Below, piece by piece: positions 1-5,731 of a stretch of DNA of 6,033 nucleotides. The translations under genes were made by a program, and so were the position numbers. The stretch is from NCBI GenBank assembly GCA_048883405.1, contig JBHLQS010000174.1, positions 1-6,033 of the forward strand. The letters run 5' to 3'. The notes under the pieces are model-generated. The model was not told the DNA's origin, did no database searches, and saw only the letters and a list, made by a program, of their open reading frames with translations. Positions within the stretch are counted from its first letter, which is position 1, and each line of letters starts with the position of its first letter. Origin of the DNA: SMTZ1-83 sp048883405 (GTDB lineage: Archaea; Asgardarchaeota; Thorarchaeia; Thorarchaeales; Thorarchaeaceae).

Positions 1-794
1 AGGTCACGCAGAAACTGCACGCCGTATTGCTCTGCCATGTAGAACGCAAAGAGATAGCAAGCCCCATAGTCCTGAGGCTCGACCTCGAAGTAGATGAATG
101 AGTCATGTATGTCTTCGAGGAAGGGCAAAACACGGACAGTCATATTGTCATCAGGGAGGTATCCTGCATAATAGGTTGAATACTCCGCTAGTCCCTCGAG
201 AATGAAATGCACCTCATCAAACTCGTAGTTGAACCAGACTAAATGATGAAACTCATGGGTGATTGTTCGTATGGGATAGGTTGTACGATAGCAGACATAT
301 ATCATCTCGCAGAGGTTGGAGTATTCTCCGGGACCCTCGTTTGTTTGACGGTAGTAGCTCTGGCGATTTTCGACTATCAGAATATAGATACGCGGGTCTC
401 CATCTATGTCACCCAGATTGCCATTAGGGTCTCCAGCCAGATCGGTCACTCTTGGATATATGTTAGTGTCGAACTCGTCACGGTAGGTTTCGGCTCTGGT
501 GTTGGCAGTTTGCTGGCCGATGATGGCGACTGCTAGGTCGTCGAAGTAAATGTAGCAGTGCTCTCCAATCGCAAGTAGGTGCGCATCTACAATGTAGATC
601 TCCTCAGCGTCGAAGTCGTAAGCCCAAAATGACCTATTATCTCCAATCTCTTGAGCGCGAGTCTGGACCTTGGAAAGCGGAAGAGCTGATCCGACATTAT
701 TGTCATCAAAATCGCAGTCTGCAGGGATTGGCTGAACAAGAGCTAGACTGATTGCCAACAGACAGATGCATAGTGTAGTCCTTGATGCATGCAT
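1..794 (-). CDS. Secreted zinc metallopeptidase, M30/M6-like (gluzincin type), C-terminus cut by window edge
   Basis: Reading the minus strand from an ATG at 794 gives 264 uninterrupted codons to the window edge, so the C-terminus is missing. Residues 1-25 look like a signal peptide: R5, a hydrophobic core at about 8-20, and a likely cleavage site after IPA (residue 25). The mature part has an acidic DIDGD loop at 129-133 followed by a hydrophobic strand (RIYILIV). Next come HEFHH at 180-184 and EGLAEY at 200-205, with 15 residues between the HExxH and the first Glu. From family knowledge, H180 and H184 would bind zinc, E181 would be the catalytic base, and E200 or E204 the third ligand. This arrangement recalls M30 (hyicolysin) and M6-like secreted peptidases that carry HEFQH...EGLSEY. 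An in-frame TGA lies seven codons upstream of the ATG, and no other start lies between them. No strong Shine-Dalgarno is adjacent. The role is probably extracellular protein degradation; the substrate is unknown. Exact subfamily is uncertain. Confidence 0.85.
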   Translation of the reverse strand, partial: MHASRTTLCICLLAISLALVQPIPADCDFDDNNVGSALPLSKVQTRAQEIGDNRSFWAYDFDAEEIYIVDAHLLAIGEHCYIYFDDLAVAIIGQQTANTRAETYRDEFDTNIYPRVTDLAGDPNGNLGDIDGDPRIYILIVENRQSYYRQTNEGPGEYSNLCEMIYVCYRTTYPIRTITHEFHHLVWFNYEFDEVHFILEGLAEYSTYYAGYLPDDNMTVRVLPFLEDIHDSFIYFEVEPQDYGACYLFAFYMAEQYGVQFLRD

Positions 795-906
795 TGTAGA
801 TTCACGCGATTGTCATCTTTCCTTGCTCTTCTCAGGTAGACAATCTATTTTGGCGCTTCGTTTCTACGCAAGTCCTCTGATTATTCAGTATGTAGTCAGA
901 AGGCCC

Positions 907-924
907 CAATCCAGAAGTGGATTG
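907..924. repeat. Perfect 7-bp inverted repeat, candidate operator
   Basis: CAATCCA and its exact reverse complement TGGATTG flank the 4-base spacer GAAG. It lies in the divergent gap, about 110 bp upstream of the metallopeptidase start and about 170 bp upstream of the membrane-protein start. The size suits a dimeric regulator site, but a chance palindrome cannot be ruled out. Confidence 0.35.
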
Positions 925-989
925 TATCTCGCTCATTCATTGCTCATTACGACCCAGACACCTATGTTGGTTGAAACTGAGAAGTCAGA

Positions 990-1027
990 GGGTCAGGGAT
1001 AAGAACAATGATGATTGTCCTTGACCC
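990..1027. repeat. Imperfect inverted repeat (14-bp stem with a bulge) just upstream of the TATA box
   Basis: GGGTCAGGG (990-998) pairs with CCTTGACCC (1019-1027), with eight Watson-Crick pairs and one G-T. Inside it ACAAT (1005-1009) pairs with ATTGT (1014-1018) around a 4-base GATG loop. The six bases 999-1004 are left as a bulge on one side. The element ends 16 bp upstream of the TATA box at 1044, where an archaeal activator or repressor could sit. It could equally be a chance hairpin. Confidence 0.4.
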
Positions 1028-1043
1028 ACTTCTATTCACATTG

Positions 1044-1051
1044 TATAAATA
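1044..1051 (+). promoter_or_regulatory. Archaeal TATA box for the membrane-protein/ABC-like operon
   Basis: TATAAATA in the context TTGTATAAATAT is a close match to the archaeal box A. Archaeal transcription usually starts about 25 bp further on, which predicts a start near 1070-1075. That leaves a short leader of about 25 nt before the ATG at 1097, holding the purine-rich GGATGGGAG as a possible ribosome binding site. No clear purine-rich BRE is visible directly upstream. Confidence 0.6.
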
Positions 1052-1096
1052 TCCGAATCATGTGAGATGCACAAGGATGGGAGATGGAAGTAGATT

Positions 1097-1831
1097 ATGG
1101 AACATCAATTGGAACTTGTCCGAGCTAACAGAGCGGCAAGACAGGGAGTCCTCGCCTCTATAATCATAATAATAGTCCTAATGGGGTGGTTGGCTGTTGC
1201 CTACGCAAGGGTGAATCCCTACCTCCTACTGTTGTCATTCCCAATCTTCTGTGGCATCTTCATTCTACCGATAACGCTCTTCCTGATACGAGCTGAAAAT
1301 GAGGCGCTGATGAGGCTCAGGACTATACCAGGGGGCCTCAGGAAGACTGTTGTCAGCGCTATTGCACTATCATTCACAATATTGATCGTTCTGAATGCAT
1401 TCTTTGAGGTAATGACAGTCATATTTCGGAATTTTCTTGTTGATGCGCTTGGCTCATCACTTCCACCAGTCGATTATGTACCAGACCCTCTGACTCTCAT
1501 CATGTTCATCGTATGCAATGTTTCATTCAGTATCTGTCCTGGAGTTCTTGGCGTATGGATTTTTTCGCAGGCAAAGGTGACTCCTGCTAGAGGGGAGGAA
1601 ACAATCGCTAGAATTGAAGGGTTCCTGTCATCAAGGCTGCTGATGGCCTTTGTATTGCTTGGAGCCGGAAACTTGATCATCGCCTTGTGCGTTCAGACTG
1701 CAATTGCTTCAGTTGAGGGTAGTGCGGTGATTGCGCCTGTACTGTTGGTGCTTCTCTCACTCGGGTATAATGTCATCCTTTCATGGGGCTTGTGGACTAA
1801 TGCATGGAATAAGATTAACGCGGGACTCTGA
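1097..1831 (+). CDS. Six-helix integral membrane protein, possible ABC-type permease partner
   Basis: This 244-residue protein has about six predicted membrane segments: 18-38, 41-65, 84-110, 131-156, 178-206 and 209-234. A basic, polar N-terminus (residues 1-16) comes first. Loops rich in charged residues lie at 65-83 (between helices 2 and 3) and 158-180 (between helices 4 and 5). With RANRAAR near the N-terminus these suggest a cytoplasmic N-terminus. The segment 111-130 between helices 3 and 4 would then be outside. I do not recognise a named family. The next gene, 30 nt downstream on the same strand, encodes an ABC-ATPase-like protein, so by context this could be the membrane half of an ABC-2-like transporter or of a transporter-derived complex. 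It would be cotranscribed from the TATA box at 1044. Six helices and about 240 residues suit an ABC-2-type permease, but no signature motif was seen. The coding call is firm; the role is inferred. Confidence 0.8.
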   Translation: MEHQLELVRANRAARQGVLASIIIIIVLMGWLAVAYARVNPYLLLLSFPIFCGIFILPITLFLIRAENEALMRLRTIPGGLRKTVVSAIALSFTILIVLNAFFEVMTVIFRNFLVDALGSSLPPVDYVPDPLTLIMFIVCNVSFSICPGVLGVWIFSQAKVTPARGEETIARIEGFLSSRLLMAFVLLGAGNLIIALCVQTAIASVEGSAVIAPVLLVLLSLGYNVILSWGLWTNAWNKINAGL

Positions 1832-1842
1832 ATAGTCCCTTT

Positions 1843-1852
1843 GGTGGAGAGG
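1843..1852 (+). promoter_or_regulatory. Shine-Dalgarno that fixes the ABC-like gene start at 1862
   Basis: GGTGGAGAGG is strongly anti-16S-like and ends 9 nt before the ATG at 1862. It lies within the first codons of the alternative TTG-started frame that begins at 1841, which argues against the TTG and for the ATG. Confidence 0.65.
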
Positions 1853-1861
1853 CCTCTATCA

Positions 1862-2632
1862 ATGATAGAATTGAATCATGTGACTATTGTGGCTGAAGGT
1901 ATTCGAATCATTGAGGGCCTGAGTCTTACAATCCAGTCAAATAGCATGACGCTTTTGATAAGTTCTAACGAGCAGATTACGAAGAATGTCATACACGCAA
2001 TCTGTGGACTGAAGCGAATTGATAGTGGTAGAATTGACATAGATGGAGTCAGGGTTCCTTCAGATGTGATAAGGAAGAAGATGATATGTGCTCTGGAAAC
2101 GCCTGCAATGAATCCAACTCTAACACCTCGTCAGAATTTGAAATACTACTTAGCATTAAGGGGTATCCAGAGGTCAATCATTGATGAGCTGGACGTATTT
2201 GCCGAACGGTTGCTGTTGCATGAATTCCTGGATACAAGAGTCGCTGACTTGGGAACAGGTCATTTGAGGGGATTTGAGACTCTTCTAGCATTGATTGTTA
2301 AACCGGATTACTTCATTCAATCAGATTTTACAGCCTCCTTCTTCTCTCCATATTTTACGAGAGCGCCAAGCGAATTGGATGCCCTTCTGAAAGGAGGGTC
2401 GTGCATTGTTTCATCAACTCCGAGTTTCAAGTTCGCACGTTCCCTAGCTATTCATCTGCCAATCAGAGTAGCTTTGATTTCTCAAACAGGTCTTGTCATC
2501 GAAGGGCCAATAGATAGGGTCATGGACCGCCACACAAAGGAGGGTCTTTTTCTCCCAGAAACAGACTTGGGACAGCATAAGAGCTTGGAGATCGAGAGGG
2601 CAATCAAGGCCCTTCCAGATAACACAAAGTGA
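1862..2632 (+). CDS. Degenerate ABC-transporter ATPase-like protein, apparent pseudo-ATPase
   Basis: The 256-residue protein follows the layout of an ABC ATPase of the ABC-2/drug-export type. It opens with a strand (IELNHVTIV), then EGLSLTI, then the segment around 31-50 ending AICGL, then DSGRIDIDGV at 54-63. LTPRQNL at 87-93 matches the usual LTVRENL, and IEGPIDRVM at 213-221 matches the usual EGT...EL end. The catalytic motifs are gone. The Walker A site reads SSNEQITKN (34-42) instead of GPNGAGKTT. The Q-loop Gln appears to be T80. The signature is LGTGH (130-134) instead of LSGGQ. Walker B ends IQSDFT (152-157) instead of LLDEPT. The H-loop His is T186 in SST. No A-loop aromatic is evident. 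It therefore probably does not bind or split ATP in the normal way. The frame is intact and well formed, with a strong ribosome binding site, so it looks like a maintained gene rather than a decayed one. It likely partners the membrane protein 30 nt upstream. An in-frame TTG at 1841 would add 7 residues. Confidence 0.8.
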   Translation: MIELNHVTIVAEGIRIIEGLSLTIQSNSMTLLISSNEQITKNVIHAICGLKRIDSGRIDIDGVRVPSDVIRKKMICALETPAMNPTLTPRQNLKYYLALRGIQRSIIDELDVFAERLLLHEFLDTRVADLGTGHLRGFETLLALIVKPDYFIQSDFTASFFSPYFTRAPSELDALLKGGSCIVSSTPSFKFARSLAIHLPIRVALISQTGLVIEGPIDRVMDRHTKEGLFLPETDLGQHKSLEIERAIKALPDNTK

Positions 2633-2718
2633 AGATATATGACGCCCCTAATGAGTCCAGCATAGGTCGCAGCCCTGAGTGTTTCGTAAGCATATACAGC
2701 TTGGGAGCTTTGGCTAAC

Positions 2719-3561
2719 CTACTCAGAGGCATCCAATCCTAGGGCGGACTCTATCATGTCTATCCATCTCATCTGCTGGGGCCACATCTGTCCGGCGCTC
2801 ATACCACCATCCACAACCAGTGCATGTCCAGTGACAAAGCCCGAGTCATCACTCGCTAGCCAGAGGGCCGCTCTGGCAATGTCCTCAGGGAGACCAGTAC
2901 GTCTGATTGGTTGAGCCTTCTCGAAGAGACGGGTCAGATTATCATAGGTCTTGGCACTCTCAGCACTGGACATTCCCTTAGCCGCACCAAATATGGAGGT
3001 CACAATCGAACCTGGGCAGATGCTGTTCACGCGAATCTTGTAGTATGCCAGTTCCATCGCTGCCGTGCGAGTCAATTGGATCACAGCTGCTTTGGCTGCG
3101 CTATATGGATGATTCTGTGAAATACCACGAAGACCAGCTATGCTTGCCATGTTTATTATATTCCCTCCACCTTGCTTCTTCATAACCGGCGCAGCGTGTT
3201 TCATTCCAAGAAACACTCCACGAAGCAATATAGCAATTGTCCGATCAAATTCTGCGACAGGGATAGACTCTATCTCTCCCTTGACACCACCCATCCCCGC
3301 ATTGTTGACGATGCAGTCTATACGACCGTGGGTATCCATTGCATAATCAATCATACCCTTGACATCATCTTCCATACTGACATCTGCGTGAATGTAGGCG
3401 GCATTATCCCCGAGGCTCTTGGTAAGTTTCTGACCCAGCTCATCCTGAATGTCAGAAACCACCACTCGAGCTCCTTCCTTCGCGAATAGCTCTGCTATTG
3501 CTTTACCGATGCCGCTTGCACCACCAGTTATCACTGCAACTCTATCATCAAGCTTTCCCAT
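2719..3561 (-). CDS. Short-chain dehydrogenase/reductase (classical SDR, NAD-preferring) with a C-terminal extension
   Basis: This 280-residue cytosolic oxidoreductase has a Rossmann fold. Visible motifs are the cofactor loop TGGASGIG (12-19), D37 at the end of the second strand (favours NAD over NADP), DV at 60-61, NNAG (86-89), catalytic S140, Y153 and K157 (YSAAK), PG at 183-184 with T188, and VTGHALVVDGG (243-253). The family reaction is reversible alcohol/ketone oxidation-reduction; the substrate cannot be read from the sequence. Members annotated as glucose 1-dehydrogenase or cyclohexanol/cyclopentanol dehydrogenase look similar. The position usually held by the fourth catalytic residue, Asn, is L112 (in AILLRGVF). 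About 25 residues follow the usual end of the fold, making it longer than the typical 250. The start is supported by GGATGTGAG just upstream of the ATG. It lies downstream of another SDR on the same strand and converges with the ABC-like gene. Confidence 0.92.
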   Translation of the reverse strand: MGKLDDRVAVITGGASGIGKAIAELFAKEGARVVVSDIQDELGQKLTKSLGDNAAYIHADVSMEDDVKGMIDYAMDTHGRIDCIVNNAGMGGVKGEIESIPVAEFDRTIAILLRGVFLGMKHAAPVMKKQGGGNIINMASIAGLRGISQNHPYSAAKAAVIQLTRTAAMELAYYKIRVNSICPGSIVTSIFGAAKGMSSAESAKTYDNLTRLFEKAQPIRRTGLPEDIARAALWLASDDSGFVTGHALVVDGGMSAGQMWPQQMRWIDMIESALGLDASE

Positions 3562-3737
3562 TCTCTCACATCCAATAGTCCATGTCGTTCCGACATGATG
3601 GTAAGATGATGAAAAAGGTAGAGGGCCCGTTCCATATCTTCTTTCTTATCTGCTGAGATTAGCTTCACTTGATATGACATCTGACTTGAGCGCCCTTCTG
3701 ACTGTGTCTGATTAATGGGTGGAGCAGCTCTCTTCAC
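3531..3737 (-). CDS. Doubtful small ORF between the two SDR genes
   Basis: A 68-codon frame with a GTG start (3737) fills most of the gap between the two SDR genes and overlaps the first 31 nt of the downstream SDR gene. An internal ATG at 3680 would give a 49-residue product beginning MSYQVKLISADKK. The shorter form looks soluble and mildly amphipathic, with no known motif, signal or membrane segment. Neither start has a well-spaced Shine-Dalgarno, and part of the frame is made of the palindrome at 3581-3597. The position and strand would suit an operon member, but this may just be a chance open frame. I do not recognise it and assign no function. Confidence 0.2.
   Translation of the reverse strand: MKRAAPPINQTQSEGRSSQMSYQVKLISADKKEDMERALYLFHHLTIMSERHGLLDVREWESLMIELQ
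3581..3597. repeat. Perfect 7-bp inverted repeat upstream of the downstream SDR gene
   Basis: CATGTCG and CGACATG are exact reverse complements separated by TTC. The element starts 20 bp upstream of the ATG at 3561, where it could be an operator or a leader hairpin affecting translation of the SDR. It also falls inside the doubtful small ORF, where it encodes MSERHG. Confidence 0.4.
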
Positions 3738-3812
3738 ATAGGATCATATCCTGATCAAGGTCAAAGGAGAACTATGCCGATTCCACCTGGCGCGTGCCTG
3801 CAGGCTGATGGC

Positions 3813-4613
3813 TCAATACTCATGCTTGTCCAAAACGGACCTTCCACCGTCAACAGTAATGCATTCACCAGTGATATAGGAGGATTCATCACTTGCAAGA
3901 AAGAGAGCGACATTCGCGATCTCATCCACAGTACAGACTCTCTCGAGAGGATAGGCCTTCGCCACTCTAGCCATCCATTCCTCAACCTCATCAGGAGTAC
4001 GGTCACCTTCTGAATTAGCTATTCTAACAAACCCGGGACAGATAGCATTGCATCGGATTTGGGGAGCAAAATCCACAGCGATTGCCCTTGTGAGAGCGTT
4101 GATTGCCGCCTTCGTTACTGGGTAGACAGAGAAGTTATTCCTGACGCGGAAAGCAGCCCCGGATGAGATGTTCACAATGGTTCCGCCGCCACTCTCCAAC
4201 ATCAGAGGAATGCCATACTTCGCAAATCTGAAGTAGCCATTCAGATTGACATCGATTGTATTATTCCAATCCTCTTCTGGGATGCCAACGACATTGTTGT
4301 ATATTTGACCCTCATAGGAAGCAGCGCAGTTTACTAGACAGTGCAGCCTACCGAACTCCTCCTGGGTGAGTGCTATGGCTCTCTTCACTTGATCAGTCTT
4401 CGACACATCGGCTTCAATAAACAACGCCTCACCACCATCAGCCTTGATTCTATCAGCGGTTCGTTTCCCCATTTGAGCCAGGATATCAACAACCACGACC
4501 TTAGCTCCTTCGGATGCAAGCCTAAATGCAATAGAGCTGCCAATTGATGGGCCTCCGTTCTTGAATCCGAGTGCAGCACCAGTCACCAATGCAACCTTTT
4601 CGTTCAACTTCAT
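3813..4613 (-). CDS. Short-chain dehydrogenase/reductase with an enlarged glycine-rich cofactor loop
   Basis: This 266-residue cytosolic SDR has strand 1 (KVALVTG, 6-12), D43 after strand 2 (suggests NAD), DV at 69-70, NCAA (95-98) in place of NNAG, and tetrad residues N123 (DVNLNG), S151, Y164 and K168 (YPVTK). PG is at 193-194 and ITGECITVDGG at 247-257. The usual TGxxxGIG loop is stretched. It reads TGAALG, then seven extra residues FKNGGPS (17-23), then IG (24-25). The frame and all later motifs are in register, so this is an in-frame insertion, not a sequencing shift. The reaction is likely NAD-dependent oxidation or reduction of a hydroxyl/carbonyl; the substrate is unknown. It lies upstream of the second SDR on the same strand and diverges from the S66 peptidase gene. 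The start is supported by its position at the head of the fold and by GGGG about 8 nt upstream. Confidence 0.92.
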   Translation of the reverse strand: MKLNEKVALVTGAALGFKNGGPSIGSSIAFRLASEGAKVVVVDILAQMGKRTADRIKADGGEALFIEADVSKTDQVKRAIALTQEEFGRLHCLVNCAASYEGQIYNNVVGIPEEDWNNTIDVNLNGYFRFAKYGIPLMLESGGGTIVNISSGAAFRVRNNFSVYPVTKAAINALTRAIAVDFAPQIRCNAICPGFVRIANSEGDRTPDEVEEWMARVAKAYPLERVCTVDEIANVALFLASDESSYITGECITVDGGRSVLDKHEY

Positions 4614-4689
4614 ATTCAGACCCCAGTACTATGCCAGCTGTGTTCGTCCTACTGCTTGACACTGGACAGTTAACTTTCCTCTCGGTTTC

Positions 4690-4708
4690 TTTGAGGGATA
4701 TGCTCAAA
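4690..4708. repeat. 19-bp inverted repeat in the divergent SDR/S66 promoter region
   Basis: TTTGAG and CTCAAA flank the 7-base spacer GGATATG. The site lies in the 128-bp gap between the minus-strand SDR (start 4613) and the plus-strand S66 gene (start 4742), about 35 bp from the latter. Its size and position suit a regulator binding site acting on one or both genes. No convincing TATA box was found in this gap in either direction. Confidence 0.35.
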
Positions 4709-4741
4709 TCAAAGGTGCTGAATCTCCATCAGAGTTGAATA

Positions 4742-5716
4742 ATGATGGACATCACAAAGCCTCCCAGACTCCATGAAGGCGACCTAGTAGGAGTGTTCTC
4801 TCCATCATGGCCTGTGACGCCTAATATGAAGCCGCAGTTCGACAAGGGAATCGAATCGCTCCAGGCAATGGGTCTCAATGTGAAATTGGCTGAACACTCC
4901 CTAGGACAGTTCCATTACAGTGCTGGAACTCGAGCAGAGAGGCTGGCGGACCTGCATTCTCTATGGCGTGATCCTGAGGTGAGGATGCTCCTGATGACTC
5001 AGGGAGGGAGCACTGCCATCCAATTGCTGGATGGAATCGACTATGAATTGATTCGAGAGAACCCCAAGATACTGGCGGGAATATCAGATGGGACAACATT
5101 GCTGAATGCAGTCTACGCAAGAACCGGACTAATCACGTACCACGGTCCTGACCTTCTCTGGACCTTTGGCCAAGAGATGACGCCTCAAATACAGGAGAAC
5201 ATAGTCAACACATTCTTCCATGGAGATGTAGGAGAGCTAAGGCCAAATGAGAACTGGAAGCATCAGAAGAGGCCTGAAGTACAGCACTCAGGATGGAAAT
5301 GTCTGCGTGAAGGAAAGGCAAGTGGACGATTGGTAGGTGGCCACATACGAGTCCTTGCCAACACAATACTCGCCGGATATGGTCCAGACTTTGACGGGGC
5401 AATCCTCTTCCTTGAGGGGACAGACGATGTATCTCTCACTGACAGAGTCATCAATGCGCTGCGCCTGCATGGTGTCTATGACAGTATTGAGGGGTTGGTC
5501 CTGGGATGGTTTGAGGATAGCGAGCTCGAGGAGAAGGAACTGAGCCGCCCTGTCAGCGATGTCTTTCTGGAGAGTACTGAGAGTTACGACTTCCCCATCT
5601 TGGAAATCGCTGAGTTAGGACATAATGTAGAGAACTATGTACTCCCAATCGGCTGCCGAGCCACAGTTGATGCTTCTATGAAGCGGATTCGGATTGATGA
5701 GCCTACAGTCAGATGA
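4742..5716 (+). CDS. Peptidase S66 family protein (LD-carboxypeptidase/MccF-like)
   Basis: The 324-residue protein begins with the family's usual opening (PPRLHEGDLVGVFSPSWP, 7-24). It carries QGGS (87-90) as the oxyanion region, the nucleophile elbow GISDGTT with S115 (113-119), TYHGPDL (132-138), LVGGH (197-201), LFLEG with E225, and ELGHN with H294 followed by VLPIG (300-304). S115, E225 and H294 make the family's Ser-Glu-His triad, and the length is normal. S66 enzymes either cleave the L,D-bond of murein tetrapeptides (LdcA) or hydrolyse microcin C7 and related aminoacyl/peptidyl adenylates (MccF). If the host is an archaeon without murein, the second type, or hydrolysis of another small amide, is more likely. 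No signal peptide is seen, so it is cytosolic. ATGs at 4742 and 4745 are both possible starts and neither has a strong ribosome binding site. The gene stands alone on its strand, diverging from the SDRs. Confidence 0.93.
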   Translation: MMDITKPPRLHEGDLVGVFSPSWPVTPNMKPQFDKGIESLQAMGLNVKLAEHSLGQFHYSAGTRAERLADLHSLWRDPEVRMLLMTQGGSTAIQLLDGIDYELIRENPKILAGISDGTTLLNAVYARTGLITYHGPDLLWTFGQEMTPQIQENIVNTFFHGDVGELRPNENWKHQKRPEVQHSGWKCLREGKASGRLVGGHIRVLANTILAGYGPDFDGAILFLEGTDDVSLTDRVINALRLHGVYDSIEGLVLGWFEDSELEEKELSRPVSDVFLESTESYDFPILEIAELGHNVENYVLPIGCRATVDASMKRIRIDEPTVR

Positions 5717-5730
5717 GGCGCTTCTCATCT
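5711..5730 (+). terminator. Hairpin between convergent genes, candidate terminator
   Basis: AGATGAG (5711-5717) pairs perfectly with CTCATCT (5724-5730) around the 6-base loop GCGCTT. The left arm includes the stop codon of the S66 gene (5714-5716). A short TTT follows on the plus strand (5730-5732), so it fits best as the end of the S66 transcript. Only 15 bp separate the two convergent stop codons, so it may also block read-through from the other side. Archaeal terminators depend more on T runs than hairpins, so this call is tentative. Confidence 0.4.
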
Positions 5731-5731
5731 T

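Larger units (their letters stand above)
795..1096. other. Divergent intergenic region (about 300 bp) with candidate control elements
   Basis: This gap separates the start of the minus-strand metallopeptidase from the start of the plus-strand membrane protein. It holds a perfect 7-bp inverted repeat (907-924), a longer imperfect hairpin-forming repeat (990-1027) and a TATA box (1044-1051) serving the plus-strand gene. For the minus-strand gene only a weak A-rich stretch (CCAAAATAG on the minus strand, about 845-853) could act as a promoter. A plus-strand reading frame at 766-1002 crosses this gap but overlaps the metallopeptidase start and has no recognisable protein features, so I treat the gap as non-coding. 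Confidence 0.6.

Noticed and set aside
243..536. 97-codon open frame on the plus strand
   Set aside because: It lies wholly opposite the metallopeptidase gene, whose zinc motif and signal peptide show the minus strand is coding; the plus-strand product has no recognisable features.
841..853. A-rich stretch CCAAAATAG (minus strand) as TATA box for the metallopeptidase
   Set aside because: The spacing is plausible but the match to box A is weak; kept only as a remark, not as a feature.
766..1002. 78-codon plus-strand frame covering much of the divergent gap
   Set aside because: It overlaps the start of the metallopeptidase on the other strand, runs through the palindromes, lacks a ribosome binding site and resembles no protein type.
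1841..1861. TTG start adding 7 residues to the ABC-like protein
   Set aside because: These bases contain a strong Shine-Dalgarno for the ATG at 1862, and ABC proteins usually begin right before the first strand (MIELNHV).
2633..2718. Terminator between the convergent ABC-like and SDR genes
   Set aside because: No clear stem-loop and no T run could be found on either strand in these 86 bp.
3738..3752. AGGAT-CAT-ATCCT short palindrome in the gap between the SDR genes
   Set aside because: Arms of only 5 bp are expected by chance over this length.
3774..4013. 79-codon plus-strand frame
   Set aside because: Mostly antisense to the SDR C-terminus (its VDGG and ITG codons read backwards); a shadow frame.
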